From Xenophilus sp. Marseille-Q4582 (GTDB lineage: Bacteria; Pseudomonadota; Gammaproteobacteria; Burkholderiales; Burkholderiaceae_C), in assembly GCF_916700565.1 (NCBI RefSeq), contig NZ_CAKAKO010000007.1:56001-120000 (forward strand): a DNA stretch of 64,000 nt, given 5' to 3'. Under the pieces are notes generated by a model. The model did not search any database. It was not told the origin of the DNA and worked only from the letters and a program-made list of their open reading frames with translations. Below are positions 46,803-59,862 of this stretch, piece after piece. The position numbers were made by a program, and so were the translations under genes. Each line of letters begins with the position of its first letter. Position 1 is the first letter of the stretch.

Positions 46803-47729
46803 TCAGGCCGCCGCTTTCTCTTTGCTGCTGTCTTTCTTCGGGATCTGCGCGACCCATTCGCGCGGCGCCATGGGGAAGCCCAGGCGCTCGCGGCTGTCGT
46901 AGTAGCTTTGCGCCACGCTACGCGCGAGGCTGCGGATGCGGCCGATGTAGGCCGCGCGTTCGGTCACGCTGATGGCGCCGCGCGCGTCCAGCAGGTTGAA
47001 GCTGTGCGCAGCCTTGAGCACCTGCTCGTAGGCTGGCAAGGCGAGCTGCACGTCCATCAGGTGCTTGGCCTGTGTCTCGTGCGCGGCGAAAGCGGTGAAC
47101 AGGAAGTCGGCGTCCGAATGCTCGAAGTTGTAGGTCGACTGTTCGACCTCGTTCTGCTTGTAGACGTCGCCGTAGGACAGGCCCTCGGTCCACTTCAGGT
47201 CGTAGACGTTCTCCACGCCCTGCAGGTACATGGCCAGGCGCTCCAGGCCGTAGGTGATCTCGCCCGTGGCGGGCTTGCAGTCGATGCCGCCCACCTGCTG
47301 GAAGTAGGTGAACTGGGTCACCTCCATGCCGTTGAGCCAGACCTCCCAGCCCAGCCCCCAGGCGCCGAGCGTGGGGTTCTCCCAGTCGTCCTCCACGAAG
47401 CGGATGTCGTTCTTTTTCAGGTCGAAGCCCAGCGCCTCGAGCGAGCCCAGGTACAGCTCCAGGATGTTGGCCGGCGCCGGTTTGAGCACCACCTGGTACT
47501 GGTAGTAGTGCTGCAGGCGGTTGGGGTTCTCGCCATAGCGGCCGTCCTTGGGACGGCGGCTGGGCTGCACGTAGGCGGCCTTCCACGGCTCGGGGCCGAT
47601 GGCGCGCAGGAAGGTGGCGGTGTGCGATGTGCCCGCGCCCACTTCCATGTCGTAGGGTTGCAGCAGCGCGCAGCCCTGGGCGTCCCAGTAGGCCTGCAGT
47701 TGGAGGATGATCTGTTGGAAGGTCAGCAT
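46803..47729 (-). CDS. glyQ: Glycyl-tRNA synthetase alpha subunit
   Basis: A 308-residue catalytic alpha subunit. The sequence [34 protein letters not shown] is diagnostic, as are [48 protein letters not shown] and [19 protein letters not shown]. It is the first gene of the operon running left to ygjP. The promoter should lie in 47730-47956, where none could be assigned firmly. Confidence 0.98.
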   Translation of the reverse strand: MLTFQQIILQLQAYWDAQGCALLQPYDMEVGAGTSHTATFLRAIGPEPWKAAYVQPSRRPKDGRYGENPNRLQHYYQYQVVLKPAPANILELYLGSLEALGFDLKKNDIRFVEDDWENPTLGAWGLGWEVWLNGMEVTQFTYFQQVGGIDCKPATGEITYGLERLAMYLQGVENVYDLKWTEGLSYGDVYKQNEVEQSTYNFEHSDADFLFTAFAAHETQAKHLMDVQLALPAYEQVLKAAHSFNLLDARGAISVTERAAYIGRIRSLARSVAQSYYDSRERLGFPMAPREWVAQIPKKDSSKEKAAA

Positions 47730-47956
47730 GAATGGGCTGGAGCTTGGGGCCGCGCAGCCGCGCCCGCGGGGGCTGTACGAGGTGGCGGCGCCGGGCGCCG
47801 AGGCGGCGAACCCCGCATTTTAGAAGCCGCCCGGCGCCAAGCGCCCACCCGGACGGGGGCAATGCGCCGACACGCAGGCGCGCCGCCTTCCACGGCGCCC
47901 ACGCGGGGAGCCCCTCAAACTCGGCCCCTGCTTTTGCGCCTCGTTCGCCCGTTTTC

Positions 47957-48913
47957 ATGACAGCACCCGCCCTTGCAGCCTCGACGCCCCTCTTCGTGGT
48001 CTTCAATCCGCAATCCGGGCGCGGGAACTGGCCGCAGACGCGAGAAGCCCTGCAGGCCGCCTGCAAAGCTGGCGGCCGCCCGTTGACCCTGCTGCCGCTC
48101 CAGCGCGGCCAGTCGCCCGAGCCGGTGATCGCACGGGCCGTGCAGGGTGCGCTGGTCGAGGGAGGCATCGCGGTGGCCGCCGGCGGGGACGGCACCATCA
48201 ACGCCGTGGCGAACCATGCGGTGGCGCGCGGTTGCGCCTTCGGCGTGCTCCCGCAGGGCACCTTCAACTACTTCAGCCGTGCGCACGGCCTGCCGGCCCA
48301 GCCCGAGGAATCCGTGGCTGCGCTGCTGCAGGGCCGGCCGGAGGCGGTGCAGGTCGGGCTGGTCAACGAGCAGGTGTTCCTGGTCAATGCCAGCCTGGGC
48401 TTCTACGCCCGCCTGCTGGAAGACCGCGAGAGCTACAAGGCCCGCTACGGCCGCAGCCGCGGCGTGGCCCTGGTGGCGGCGCTTTTCACGCTGGCGCGCG
48501 GCTTCCGGATCTGGGACCTGGAAGCGCACTGGCACGGCCGCACCGAAACCCTGCGCACCCCCACGCTGTTCGTGGGCAACAACCCGCTGCAGTTCGAACA
48601 GGTCGGTGTGGAGGAAGGCGAGGCGGTCGAACAGGGGGAGCTGGCCGCCATCGCGCTCAGGCCGCTGGGGCGGGCCGCGATGCTGGGCCTGCTGGTGCAG
48701 GCCGGGCTGGGCCGGCTGGATCGGGCGAGCGAGGTGCAAAGCCTGTCGTTCCGGGAGCTGGAGGTGGCCGCCGCGCAGATGCCGCGCGGGCATCGGGTGC
48801 GCGTGGCCACCGACGGCGAGCTGCGCTGGATGCGCATGCCGCTGCGCTTTCGCGTCTCGCCCAAGCCGCTGTGGCTGGTCAAGCCCGCGTCGCTGGAGCG
48901 CGAGCGGGGATGA
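47957..48913 (+). CDS. Diacylglycerol-kinase-domain lipid kinase
   Basis: A 318-residue YegS/DagK-type kinase. It has FVVFNPQSGRGN at the start of the catalytic domain, the ATP-binding GGDGTINAVANH (about residue 78), and LPQGTFNYFSRAHGLP. The C-terminal beta-sandwich has VFLVNASLGFYARLLEDRE and RVRVATDGELRWM. It phosphorylates a lipid such as diacylglycerol or another polyol lipid. Its stop overlaps the phosphoesterase ATG (ATGA), indicating a two-gene unit, possibly for membrane lipid turnover. Confidence 0.9.
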   Translation: MTAPALAASTPLFVVFNPQSGRGNWPQTREALQAACKAGGRPLTLLPLQRGQSPEPVIARAVQGALVEGGIAVAAGGDGTINAVANHAVARGCAFGVLPQGTFNYFSRAHGLPAQPEESVAALLQGRPEAVQVGLVNEQVFLVNASLGFYARLLEDRESYKARYGRSRGVALVAALFTLARGFRIWDLEAHWHGRTETLRTPTLFVGNNPLQFEQVGVEEGEAVEQGELAAIALRPLGRAAMLGLLVQAGLGRLDRASEVQSLSFRELEVAAAQMPRGHRVRVATDGELRWMRMPLRFRVSPKPLWLVKPASLERERG

Positions 48914-49740
48914 GCACGCTGGTCCACCTCTCCGACACGCACTTCGGCACCGAGCAACCGTCCGTGGTCGAGGCGCTGGTGCGTTGGATTCACGCACAGG
49001 CGCCCGACGTACTGCTGCTGTCGGGCGACGTCACCCAGCGCGCCACGCGCGCCCAGTTCGCGGCCGCGCGCGCCTTCCTCGCGCGGCTGGCGGTGCCTCA
49101 CCCGCTGGTGATCCCGGGCAACCATGACATCCCACTCTTCGCGCTGGGGGCGCGGCTGTTCACGCCCTATGGGCGCTACCGCGAGGCCTTCGGCCCCACG
49201 CTGGAGCCCGTGCTCGACGTGCCCGACTGCCTGCTGCAGGCGCTGAACACCACCCGCTGGTGGCGCCATGAGGACGGGGCGCTGTCGGGCGCGCAGATCG
49301 CCCGCGTGGCCGCCCGGCTGCGCGCTGCACGCCCGCAGCAGCTGCGCATCGTCGCCGTGCACCAGCCGCTGGCCGTGAGCCGGCCCGAAGACCGGCGCAA
49401 CCTGCTGCATGGCCATGCGCGCGCCAGCGCCCTCTGGGCCGACGCGGGGGTGGACCTGGTGCTGGGCGGCCACATCCACCTGCCCTTCGCGGCACCGCTG
49501 GCGGCGCGCAGCACGGCCTGGGTGGTGCAGGCGGGCACCGCCGTCTCGTCGCGCGTGCGCGCGGGCGCGCCCAATTCGGTCAACCTGATCCGCGGGCCCT
49601 TCGTCGACGCGCGCAGCGGCGAACGGCATTGCGAGCTGGAGCGCTGGGACCATCCGCCGGGCGCCGCGGACTTCGTGCCTGCGCAGGTGCAGCGGCTGCC
49701 GCTGCAGCGGCTCGAGGCAGCGCACACCGGCCAGGCATGA
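48910..49740 (+). CDS. Metallophosphoesterase (cyclic-nucleotide PDE/CpdA-like fold)
   Basis: A 276-residue calcineurin-like phosphoesterase. All metal motifs are seen: LSDTHFGTEQ (D-x-H), LLSGDVTQRATRAQF (GD), VIPGNHDIPLF (GNHD), VAVHQP and LGGHIHLPF (GH-x-H). Two metal ions are expected, and phosphodiesters are the likely substrates. It is coupled to the lipid kinase gene, so it may act on a lipid head group, but no specificity motif shows this. Confidence 0.9.
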   Translation: MSTLVHLSDTHFGTEQPSVVEALVRWIHAQAPDVLLLSGDVTQRATRAQFAAARAFLARLAVPHPLVIPGNHDIPLFALGARLFTPYGRYREAFGPTLEPVLDVPDCLLQALNTTRWWRHEDGALSGAQIARVAARLRAARPQQLRIVAVHQPLAVSRPEDRRNLLHGHARASALWADAGVDLVLGGHIHLPFAAPLAARSTAWVVQAGTAVSSRVRAGAPNSVNLIRGPFVDARSGERHCELERWDHPPGAADFVPAQVQRLPLQRLEAAHTGQA

Positions 49741-49879
49741 CCCGCTCCGGAAACGCCGGCCATCGCAGACAGGGCAGGCGCGGGATGCGCGCCGCGGCGC
49801 GCACACATCGTCGAAAAGGATGAATCCGCACCCCGACGGCGGCGCCGCCGCACCGCAGCCGACGCCATAATCGCGCGCC

Positions 49880-50443
49880 ATGTCGCACCTCGGCCCCTTG
49901 CACGCCCTGTTGTTCGCGCTGGGCGCGGGCTGGCTGGCCTGGGTGTCACGCGGCGCACTGCGCCAGCCGCGCTCGCACGGCTTCGCGCGCTTCTTCGCCT
50001 TCGAGGCCATTCTGGCCCTGCTGCTGCTGAACCACCCGCACTGGGAGCGCGACATGTTCGCGCCGCGCCAGTTGCTCTCCTGGGCCTTGCTCGCCACGTC
50101 CATCGCGCTCGTCGCGATGGCGCTGCGGCAGATGCGGCGCCTGGGCCGGCGCGATGCGGCGCGGACCGACCCGGCCCTGTTCGGCTTCGAGAAGACGGCC
50201 ACGCTGGTGACCAGCGGCGTCTTCCGCTGGATCCGCCACCCCATGTACGCCTCGCTGATGGCGCTGGCCTGGGGCATCTTCCTCAAGAACCCGTCGCTGC
50301 CCGGCACAGGGCTGGTGGCGCTGGCCAGCCTGGCCCTGCTGGTGACGGCCTGGCGCGACGAAGCCGAGTGCCTGCAGTACTTCGGCCCGGCCTACGCCGA
50401 CTACATGCGGCGCAGCTGGCGCTTCGTTCCCGGGCTGTACTGA
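49880..50443 (+). CDS. Isoprenylcysteine/phospholipid methyltransferase-family membrane protein
   Basis: A 187-residue membrane protein with four or five helices (GPLHALLFALGAGWLAWV, FFAFEAILALLLLNH, LLSWALLATSIALVAMAL, GLVALASLALLVTAW). The C-terminal SAM-binding signature is GVFRWIRHPMYASLMALAWG followed by ARDEAECLQYFGPAYADYMRRSWRFVP-type sequence. It belongs to the ICMT/PEMT family (SAM-dependent methyl transfer to a membrane-bound substrate). The bacterial substrate is unknown. Confidence 0.82.
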   Translation: MSHLGPLHALLFALGAGWLAWVSRGALRQPRSHGFARFFAFEAILALLLLNHPHWERDMFAPRQLLSWALLATSIALVAMALRQMRRLGRRDAARTDPALFGFEKTATLVTSGVFRWIRHPMYASLMALAWGIFLKNPSLPGTGLVALASLALLVTAWRDEAECLQYFGPAYADYMRRSWRFVPGLY

Positions 50444-50477
50444 GGCGCGATGTGGTGCCTGCGGGCGCCGCCCACGA

Positions 50478-50501
50478 AAAGAGGCCGCACGCGGCCTCTT
50501 G
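50478..50501. terminator. Bidirectional terminator
   Basis: GAGGCCGC (50481-50488) pairs with GCGGCCTC (50491-50498) over a two-base loop, with AAAA before and TTGCTT after. It separates the convergent methyltransferase and fabB genes. Confidence 0.78.
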
Positions 50502-50546
50502 CTTCGTCCTTCTCGAACGCCGGCAGCACCCGCCGGCCACGCGGCA

Positions 50547-51764
50547 TCACCCCTGCCAGCGCTGGAGCACCAGGCTCGCGTTGGTGCCGCCGAAGCCGAA
50601 GCTGTTGGACAGCACGGTGTGGATCGCCGCCTCGCGCGATTCGCGCAGCACGGGCAGGCCTTCGGCGGCCGGGTCCAGGTTCTCGATGTGCGCCGAGCCG
50701 GCCATGAAACCGGCCTGCAGCATGTACAGGCAGTAGATCGCTTCCTGCACGCCCGTCGCGCCCTGCGAATGGCCGGTAAGCGACTTGGTGGACGAAAACG
50801 GCGGCACCGCGTCGCCGAACACCTCGCGCAGCGCCCGCAGCTCGGGCAGGTCGCCCACGGGCGTGGACGTGCCGTGCGTGTTCACGTAGTCGATGGCCGG
50901 ATGGCCGGCCGCCGCGATGGCCTGGCGCATGCAGGCGACGGCGCCGTCGCCCGAGGGCGCGACCATGTCCTCGCCGTCCGAGGACAGGCCAAAGCCTACC
51001 AGCTCGGCCAGGATGGTGGCGCCCCGTGCCTGCGCATGCTCCAGGCTTTCGAGCACCAGCGCGCCGCCGCCGCCGGCGATCACGAAACCGTCGCGGTTCG
51101 CGTCATAGGGGCGCGAGGCCTTCTCGGGCGTGTCGTTGTAGGCGCTGGACATGGCGCCCATGCCGTCGAAGAGCATGGCCAGGCCCCAGCTGAGTTCTTC
51201 GCCGCCGCCCGCGAACATCACGTCCTGCAGGCCGAAGGCGATCTGCTGCGCGGCCACGCCGATGCAATGCGCCGAGGTGCTGCAGGCCGAGGTGATGGAG
51301 AAATTGATGCCCTTGACGCCGAAGGCCGTGGACAGGTTGGCCGACACGGTGGAGCCCATGCAGCGCGTGACCTGGTACGGGCCGACGCGGCGGATGCCCT
51401 TGCTGCGCAGCGTGTCGGCGGCCTCGATCTGGTTCGCCGGCGAGGCGCCGCCCGAGCCCATGATCAGCCCCGTGCGCGGGTGCGAGACCTGCTCAGGCGC
51501 CAGGCCGGCCTGGGCGATGGCGTTCTTGAGCGAGACATAGGCGTAGCCGGCCGCGTCGCCCATGAAGCGGCGCTGCTTGCGGTCGATGAGCGCGTCGAGG
51601 TCGATCTCGGGCACGCCCGCGACCTGGCTGCGCAATCCCATTTCCTTGAATTCGGGCATGGCGCGGATGCCCGAACGGCCCGTGCGCAGGGCTTCGGTGA
51701 CGCTGGCCTGGTCATTGCCGATGCACGAGACGATGCCCGCGCCCGTGATGACGACACGCTTCAT
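50547..51764 (-). CDS. fabB: 3-oxoacyl-ACP synthase I
   Basis: A 405-residue condensing enzyme that elongates unsaturated acyl-ACPs. Active-site Cys is in [14 protein letters not shown] (about residue 163). The two histidines are in [12 protein letters not shown] and TGHSQGATG. The C-terminal [15 protein letters not shown] is typical. Its ATG overlaps the fabA stop by four bases. The fabA-fabB pair indicates the anaerobic-type unsaturated fatty acid route. Confidence 0.97.
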   Translation of the reverse strand: MKRVVITGAGIVSCIGNDQASVTEALRTGRSGIRAMPEFKEMGLRSQVAGVPEIDLDALIDRKQRRFMGDAAGYAYVSLKNAIAQAGLAPEQVSHPRTGLIMGSGGASPANQIEAADTLRSKGIRRVGPYQVTRCMGSTVSANLSTAFGVKGINFSITSACSTSAHCIGVAAQQIAFGLQDVMFAGGGEELSWGLAMLFDGMGAMSSAYNDTPEKASRPYDANRDGFVIAGGGGALVLESLEHAQARGATILAELVGFGLSSDGEDMVAPSGDGAVACMRQAIAAAGHPAIDYVNTHGTSTPVGDLPELRALREVFGDAVPPFSSTKSLTGHSQGATGVQEAIYCLYMLQAGFMAGSAHIENLDPAAEGLPVLRESREAAIHTVLSNSFGFGGTNASLVLQRWQG

Positions 51765-52291
51765 GCCGCGGCTCCTCCCTGCGGTTGCTGCTGCGCGCGC
51801 TCGAACAGGCCCACGCGCAGATCGGTGGCGGTGTAGATTTCCTTGCCGTCGGCCAGCAGGCGGGCGTCGCCGATGGCCATGATCAGCTTGCGCTTGATGA
51901 CGCGCTTGATGTCGATCTCGTAGGTCACCCGCTTGACGTCGGGGCCCACTTCGCCCGTGAACTTCACCTCGCCCGCGCCCAGCGCGCGGCCGCGGCCCGG
52001 CAGGCGCAGCCAGGTCAGGTAGAAGCCGATCAGCTGCCACATGGCGTCCAAGCCCAGGCAGCCCGGCATCACCGGATCGCCCTGGAAATGGCAGGCGAAG
52101 AACCACAGGTCGGGCTTCACGTCGAGTTCGGCCCGGATGGTGCCGAGGCCGTGCGGACCGTCGTCGCTGGCGATGTGCGTGATGCGGTCGAACATCAGCA
52201 TGGGCGGCAGCGGCAGCCGGCCGCTTTCCGGCGTGAACAGCCGGCCTTCGCCCGAAGCGATCAGTTGGTCATAGGAGAAAGATTCGGCCAT
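51761..52291 (-). CDS. fabA: 3-hydroxydecanoyl-ACP dehydratase/isomerase
   Basis: A 176-residue hotdog-fold enzyme. The catalytic His is in [15 protein letters not shown] and the Asp in [15 protein letters not shown]. It dehydrates 3-hydroxydecanoyl-ACP and isomerises the trans-2 to the cis-3 form, starting unsaturated fatty acid synthesis with FabB. No FabR or FadR site was recognised in the 216 bases upstream (52292-52507), which also hold no convincing gene. Confidence 0.97.
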   Translation of the reverse strand: MAESFSYDQLIASGEGRLFTPESGRLPLPPMLMFDRITHIASDDGPHGLGTIRAELDVKPDLWFFACHFQGDPVMPGCLGLDAMWQLIGFYLTWLRLPGRGRALGAGEVKFTGEVGPDVKRVTYEIDIKRVIKRKLIMAIGDARLLADGKEIYTATDLRVGLFERAQQQPQGGAAA

Positions 52292-52507
52292 TGGTCAGTT
52301 GCGCTCCACAGCGGCCTGCTTGCTCATGCTTGCGCGCGGCATCCGGATGGAATGCAGGCCGTCATCTCGTTCAGATCGGGGCATTATCAATGCCCCGCCG
52401 TGCGCGGCCCTGCCGGAAGGCCTTGGCAACTGTGCGCTTGTATCCACTCTGACCTGAATCAAGGGCGGCAGCGGGCCTGCGCCGGCCCGCACCGCCCGGC
52501 GGGCGGT

Positions 52508-56219
<3,712 letters not shown>

Positions 56220-56301
56220 GGATAGCGGATGTCCTCTTCACCTCCATGGGCGGTGGCGATCGGAACCCCTGGCCCGCCCGCCGGGCCGCCGCAGGCGGCG
56301 A

Positions 56302-57045
56302 TCAGCGGCCGGACTGTTCGCGCGCCGACTGCACGCCGCTGCGCACTTCCTGCACGCCCGACAGGAAGGACCAGAACTGCTTGGCCCGCGCCTTGAGCTG
56401 GTAGTCCACCTCGGCGTAGTGGTCCAGCGCGATCTCGTTCATGCGGCTGTCGAAGGTCGCCTTGGGCAGCACCAGGTGGGCCTCGGACTCGGAACCGCTG
56501 CGCTCCACGGTGGCGCCGGCCTTGCGCGCGATCTTGAGCATGGCGGTGTTCTCGCTCAGCGCATGGATGAACAGCATGCCCACGCCTTCGTTGCGGGCAG
56601 TGACCACGGCCCGCTCGAACAGGCGCGCGCCGTAGCCGCGGCCACGCGCATGCGCCGACACCGACACCCCGAACTCGGCGCAGTCGCTGTGCTGATCGGC
56701 CGGCGCGAAGGCCAGGTGCGCCATGGCGATCAGGTCCAGCCGCCGGTTGTGGATGCCGAACAGTTCGTCGCGCTCGAAATCCAGGCCTTCGACATAGCGA
56801 TGCACCTGCTCGTCGGAAGCGGCATAGCCGAAGCGCAGGTAGCGGTCGCGCGGCGACAGCTCCAGCAGGTGCGTGAGGATGCGGCCCCGCTCGCGCGGCC
56901 CGATCGAGCGGATCGGCAGCAGCACGGGCGGCACGTACGCGCTCGGCGCCGCCGGGCCGGCAGAAGCGTCGGGCGCCACCACGGCAGGCCGCAGGAAGGC
57001 CCCGGCACCCAGGGCGGCCTTGAAAAGGGTCTTCACGGATTGCAT
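56302..57045 (-). CDS. GNAT-family N-acetyltransferase
   Basis: A 247-residue protein with the acetyl-CoA-binding loop VSAHARGRGYGARLFERAV (about residue 140) in a GNAT fold. The N-terminal part, IGPRERGRILTHLLELSPRDRYLRFGYA, is typical of the acyltransferases fused or related to acyl-CoA ligases. The C-terminal helix (EIALDHYAEVDYQLKARAKQF) is extra. Substrate is unknown; a protein lysine is possible. It follows the hydrolase gene by 22 bases. Confidence 0.82.
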   Translation of the reverse strand: MQSVKTLFKAALGAGAFLRPAVVAPDASAGPAAPSAYVPPVLLPIRSIGPRERGRILTHLLELSPRDRYLRFGYAASDEQVHRYVEGLDFERDELFGIHNRRLDLIAMAHLAFAPADQHSDCAEFGVSVSAHARGRGYGARLFERAVVTARNEGVGMLFIHALSENTAMLKIARKAGATVERSGSESEAHLVLPKATFDSRMNEIALDHYAEVDYQLKARAKQFWSFLSGVQEVRSGVQSAREQSGR

Positions 57046-57067
57046 GGTGGCGATTTTAGGGTTTTCC

Positions 57068-58042
57068 CTAGGTTTGGGTGCACGCCGGCCAAGTGTCCGT
57101 CCGCACCCGAGGACTTTTTTCCTCGTCCCCGGTGGGCGCGCCCGCGCAGGACGGCTCGTCCAGCATCCCCAGCGTCTGCCGGCGCAGTTCGGCATCGAAC
57201 ACCAGTTCCACGTGCGCCAGCCGGTGCGCAGACCGATGGCGGGCGCCGGGCAGGCAGGCGCGCGCCGCCGGGAACACGATGTTGTCGCAAAGCGAGTACC
57301 AGCAGGTGAAGCGCAGGCGACACGCTGCGGACAAGCCTGAGCCGGGGGCCTGCGACCCGGCGCGGCCTGGCCGCATCTGGCGCGCGATTCCGAGCAGGTC
57401 GGCCGCGGCAAGCCCGGTGCCGCCGAAAGGGGTTCCGAAAGTCACCACGGCGTGCACGGCGTCCGGCGCGTCGGCCTGCGTGCACAGCCAGGCCTGCGCG
57501 ACCAGCCCGCCCATGCTGTGGCAGACCAGCAGCGGCGGCACCCCTGTGGTCGCGCGCACTTGCCGTACGGCCGCGTCCAGCGCCGGGACGTGGCGCTCGA
57601 CCGGTCCCCAGGGCGGCTGAAGATTCAAGGCGACGTAGCAACGACCCTGCCGATGCAGTTCGCGCAGCCAGGGCGCCCACAGGGCCCGATTGCAGCAGAA
57701 GCCATGCACCAGCACCACGCCGCGCCGGCCAGGGGTGGGAGCGAGCCGGTCCGGCCAGGCGTGTGCGCGAAAGGGCTGCAGCCAGCCGAAGACGCGGATC
57801 GCGAGCCGGCATTCGGCCCACCAGGCTCGCGCGATCGCCCGCCAACCCGGGGCTTCAGCATCGCGGCGGTTGACCCGGGCCGCCCAGAGGAATTCGCAGC
57901 CGAGCAGCGCCGGCATGCCCGCCAGCGGCAATGCGGCAGCGGCCCACGCGACGGAAGCACCCGTTTGCGCCCCCGCCCACAGCCAGCCACCGCACCAGAG
58001 CAAACCGGCCGCGATCAGGAGGCGCCACGTCCAAGCAACCAT
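57068..58042 (-). CDS. Alpha/beta-hydrolase, lipase/esterase-like, membrane-anchored
   Basis: A 324-residue hydrolase. The N-terminus has two hydrophobic helices (LLIAAGLLWCGGWLWAG; AWAAAALPLAGMPALLG) that should anchor it in the inner membrane. The core has VVLVHGFCCNRALW (oxyanion region), the nucleophile elbow VCHSMGGLVAQAW, and a C-terminal His in RSAHRLAHVELVF. This resembles triacylglycerol lipases of the EstA/PGAP1 type. Substrate unknown. It is divergent from fadD. Confidence 0.83.
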   Translation of the reverse strand: MVAWTWRLLIAAGLLWCGGWLWAGAQTGASVAWAAAALPLAGMPALLGCEFLWAARVNRRDAEAPGWRAIARAWWAECRLAIRVFGWLQPFRAHAWPDRLAPTPGRRGVVLVHGFCCNRALWAPWLRELHRQGRCYVALNLQPPWGPVERHVPALDAAVRQVRATTGVPPLLVCHSMGGLVAQAWLCTQADAPDAVHAVVTFGTPFGGTGLAAADLLGIARQMRPGRAGSQAPGSGLSAACRLRFTCWYSLCDNIVFPAARACLPGARHRSAHRLAHVELVFDAELRRQTLGMLDEPSCAGAPTGDEEKSPRVRTDTWPACTQT

Positions 58043-58154
58043 GAAGCACTATCGCACGGGCGACAGCGGAACGCGAAGCCTAGGACAAGCCCTGTGGGCC
58101 CGCCCATGGGCATGGCCACAATGCGCTTGACCCTTGGAAAGAGAGACGAGAAGC

Positions 58155-59846
58155 ATGCATCCGAATGAGATCGCGAACTATCCCGAAGGTGTGCCGCGCG
58201 ACATCGATCCCTCCCGGTTCCGCTCCCTGCGCCACCTGTTCGAGTCGGCTTTCGAACGCCATGGCGACGCGCCTTTTTCGGTGTGCATGGAACGGTGGAT
58301 GCGCTACAGCGACCTGGAGCGCCTGTCGCGCGCGATGGCCGGCTGGCTGCAGTCCCTGGGCCTGGAGCCCGACGCGCGCGTGGCCATCATGCTGCCCAAC
58401 GTGCCGCAGTTTCCAGTGGCGATGGCAGGCGTGCTGCGAGGCGGCTACACCTGCGTCAACGTGAACCCGCTGTACACCGCCCGCGAGCTGGAGCATCAAC
58501 TCAACGATTCGGGTGCGACGGTCATCGTCATCCTCGAGAACTTCGCCCACACGCTGCAGCAGGTGCTGCCGCGCACCGGCATCCGGCATGTGCTGGTCAC
58601 GGCCATGGGGGACGAACTGGGGGGCCTGTACGGGGCCTGGATCACGGCGGCCGTGCGGCATCTGGCCAAGATGGTCCCCGCCTACAAGCTGCCGCTGGGC
58701 CGCGGGCGCACCGTGACGCCCTGGCCCGCGGCCCTGGCCGCCGGCGCACGCCAGAGCCTGGGACCGGACCGCAGCACCCTCGATTCCATCGCCTTCCTTC
58801 AATACACGGGCGGCACCACGGGCCTTTCCAAGGGCGCCGTGCTGACGCACCGCAACATCGTGGCCGCCACGCTGCAGGCCGAAGCCTGGTTCACGCCGGC
58901 GCTGCGCAAGGCCGGCGATCCGCGTCAGGTCAACGGCATCGCCGCACTGCCGCTGTATCACATCTTCGCGCTGACGCTGTGCCTCCTGGCCATCCACCAA
59001 GGCTCTCGGCTGACCCTGATTCCGAATCCCCGCGACATCGGCAAGTTCATCGCCACGCTCAAGAAGCGCCCCTTCCACATGCTTCCGGCCGTGAACACGC
59101 TGTTCAACGGGCTGCTGAGCCATCCGGCCTTCAAGACGGTCGACTTCTCCAGCCTTTTCGTGTCACAGGCGGGAGGCATGGCAGCGTCGGAGGGCACCGC
59201 CCAACGCTGGTTCGAGGCCACGGGATGCCCCATGATCGAAGGCTGGGGCATGAGCGAGACCTGCGCCATCGGGACCAACAATCCCGTGACGAACACCGCG
59301 TTCACCGGCACCATCGGTCTGCCGCTGCCGGGCATCGACATCGCGATCAAGGATGACGCTGGCCAGACACTGCCCCACGGCCAGCCCGGCGAACTGTGCA
59401 TCAAAGGCCCCAACGTCATGCGCGGCTACTACAACCAGCCTGCGGAAACAGCGGCCGCCTTCACCGCCGACGGCTTCATGCGAACGGGCGACATCGCGAT
59501 CATGTCGCCCGACGGCTACTCGCGCATCGTCGACCGCAAGAAAGACATGATCCTGGTCAGCGGCTTCAACGTCTTTCCGAACGAGCTCGAGAATGTGATC
59601 TCGCTGTGCCCCGGCGTGATCGAATGCGCCGCGGTAGGTGTCCCGGACGAAAAACAGGGTGAAGCCATCAAGGTCTTCGTCGTACGGCGCGATGCCAGCG
59701 TGGACGAAGAAATGGTCATGCGCTATTGCCACGACAAGCTCACGGGCTACAAGCGCCCCAAATTCATCGAATTCCGCGATTCGCTGCCCAAAACGAACGT
59801 CGGCAAAATTCTGAGGCGGGAACTGCGCTCACCCGGTGGACACTGA
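58155..59846 (+). CDS. fadD: Long-chain fatty-acid-CoA ligase
   Basis: A 563-residue ANL ligase. P-loop IAFLQYTGGTTGLSKGAVLTHRN lies near residue 213, EGWGMSETCAIG is the A5 motif, FMRTGDIAIMSPDGY the hinge, and PKTNVGKILRRELR carries the catalytic Lys. The substrate segment YHIFALTLCLLAIHQG resembles FadD. It activates imported fatty acids. The start at 58155 (MHPNEIANYPEGV) follows GAAAGAGACGAG. A TTG 21 bases upstream is less likely. Confidence 0.92.
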   Translation: MHPNEIANYPEGVPRDIDPSRFRSLRHLFESAFERHGDAPFSVCMERWMRYSDLERLSRAMAGWLQSLGLEPDARVAIMLPNVPQFPVAMAGVLRGGYTCVNVNPLYTARELEHQLNDSGATVIVILENFAHTLQQVLPRTGIRHVLVTAMGDELGGLYGAWITAAVRHLAKMVPAYKLPLGRGRTVTPWPAALAAGARQSLGPDRSTLDSIAFLQYTGGTTGLSKGAVLTHRNIVAATLQAEAWFTPALRKAGDPRQVNGIAALPLYHIFALTLCLLAIHQGSRLTLIPNPRDIGKFIATLKKRPFHMLPAVNTLFNGLLSHPAFKTVDFSSLFVSQAGGMAASEGTAQRWFEATGCPMIEGWGMSETCAIGTNNPVTNTAFTGTIGLPLPGIDIAIKDDAGQTLPHGQPGELCIKGPNVMRGYYNQPAETAAAFTADGFMRTGDIAIMSPDGYSRIVDRKKDMILVSGFNVFPNELENVISLCPGVIECAAVGVPDEKQGEAIKVFVVRRDASVDEEMVMRYCHDKLTGYKRPKFIEFRDSLPKTNVGKILRRELRSPGGH

Positions 59847-59862
59847 CGAAACTACCGAGTCA

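Noticed and set aside
52295..52492. 65-codon frame and an 11-codon MSKQAAVERN peptide before fabA
   Set aside because: No ribosome site of note, no recognisable sequence, and it occupies the fabA leader. Too little to call a leader peptide.
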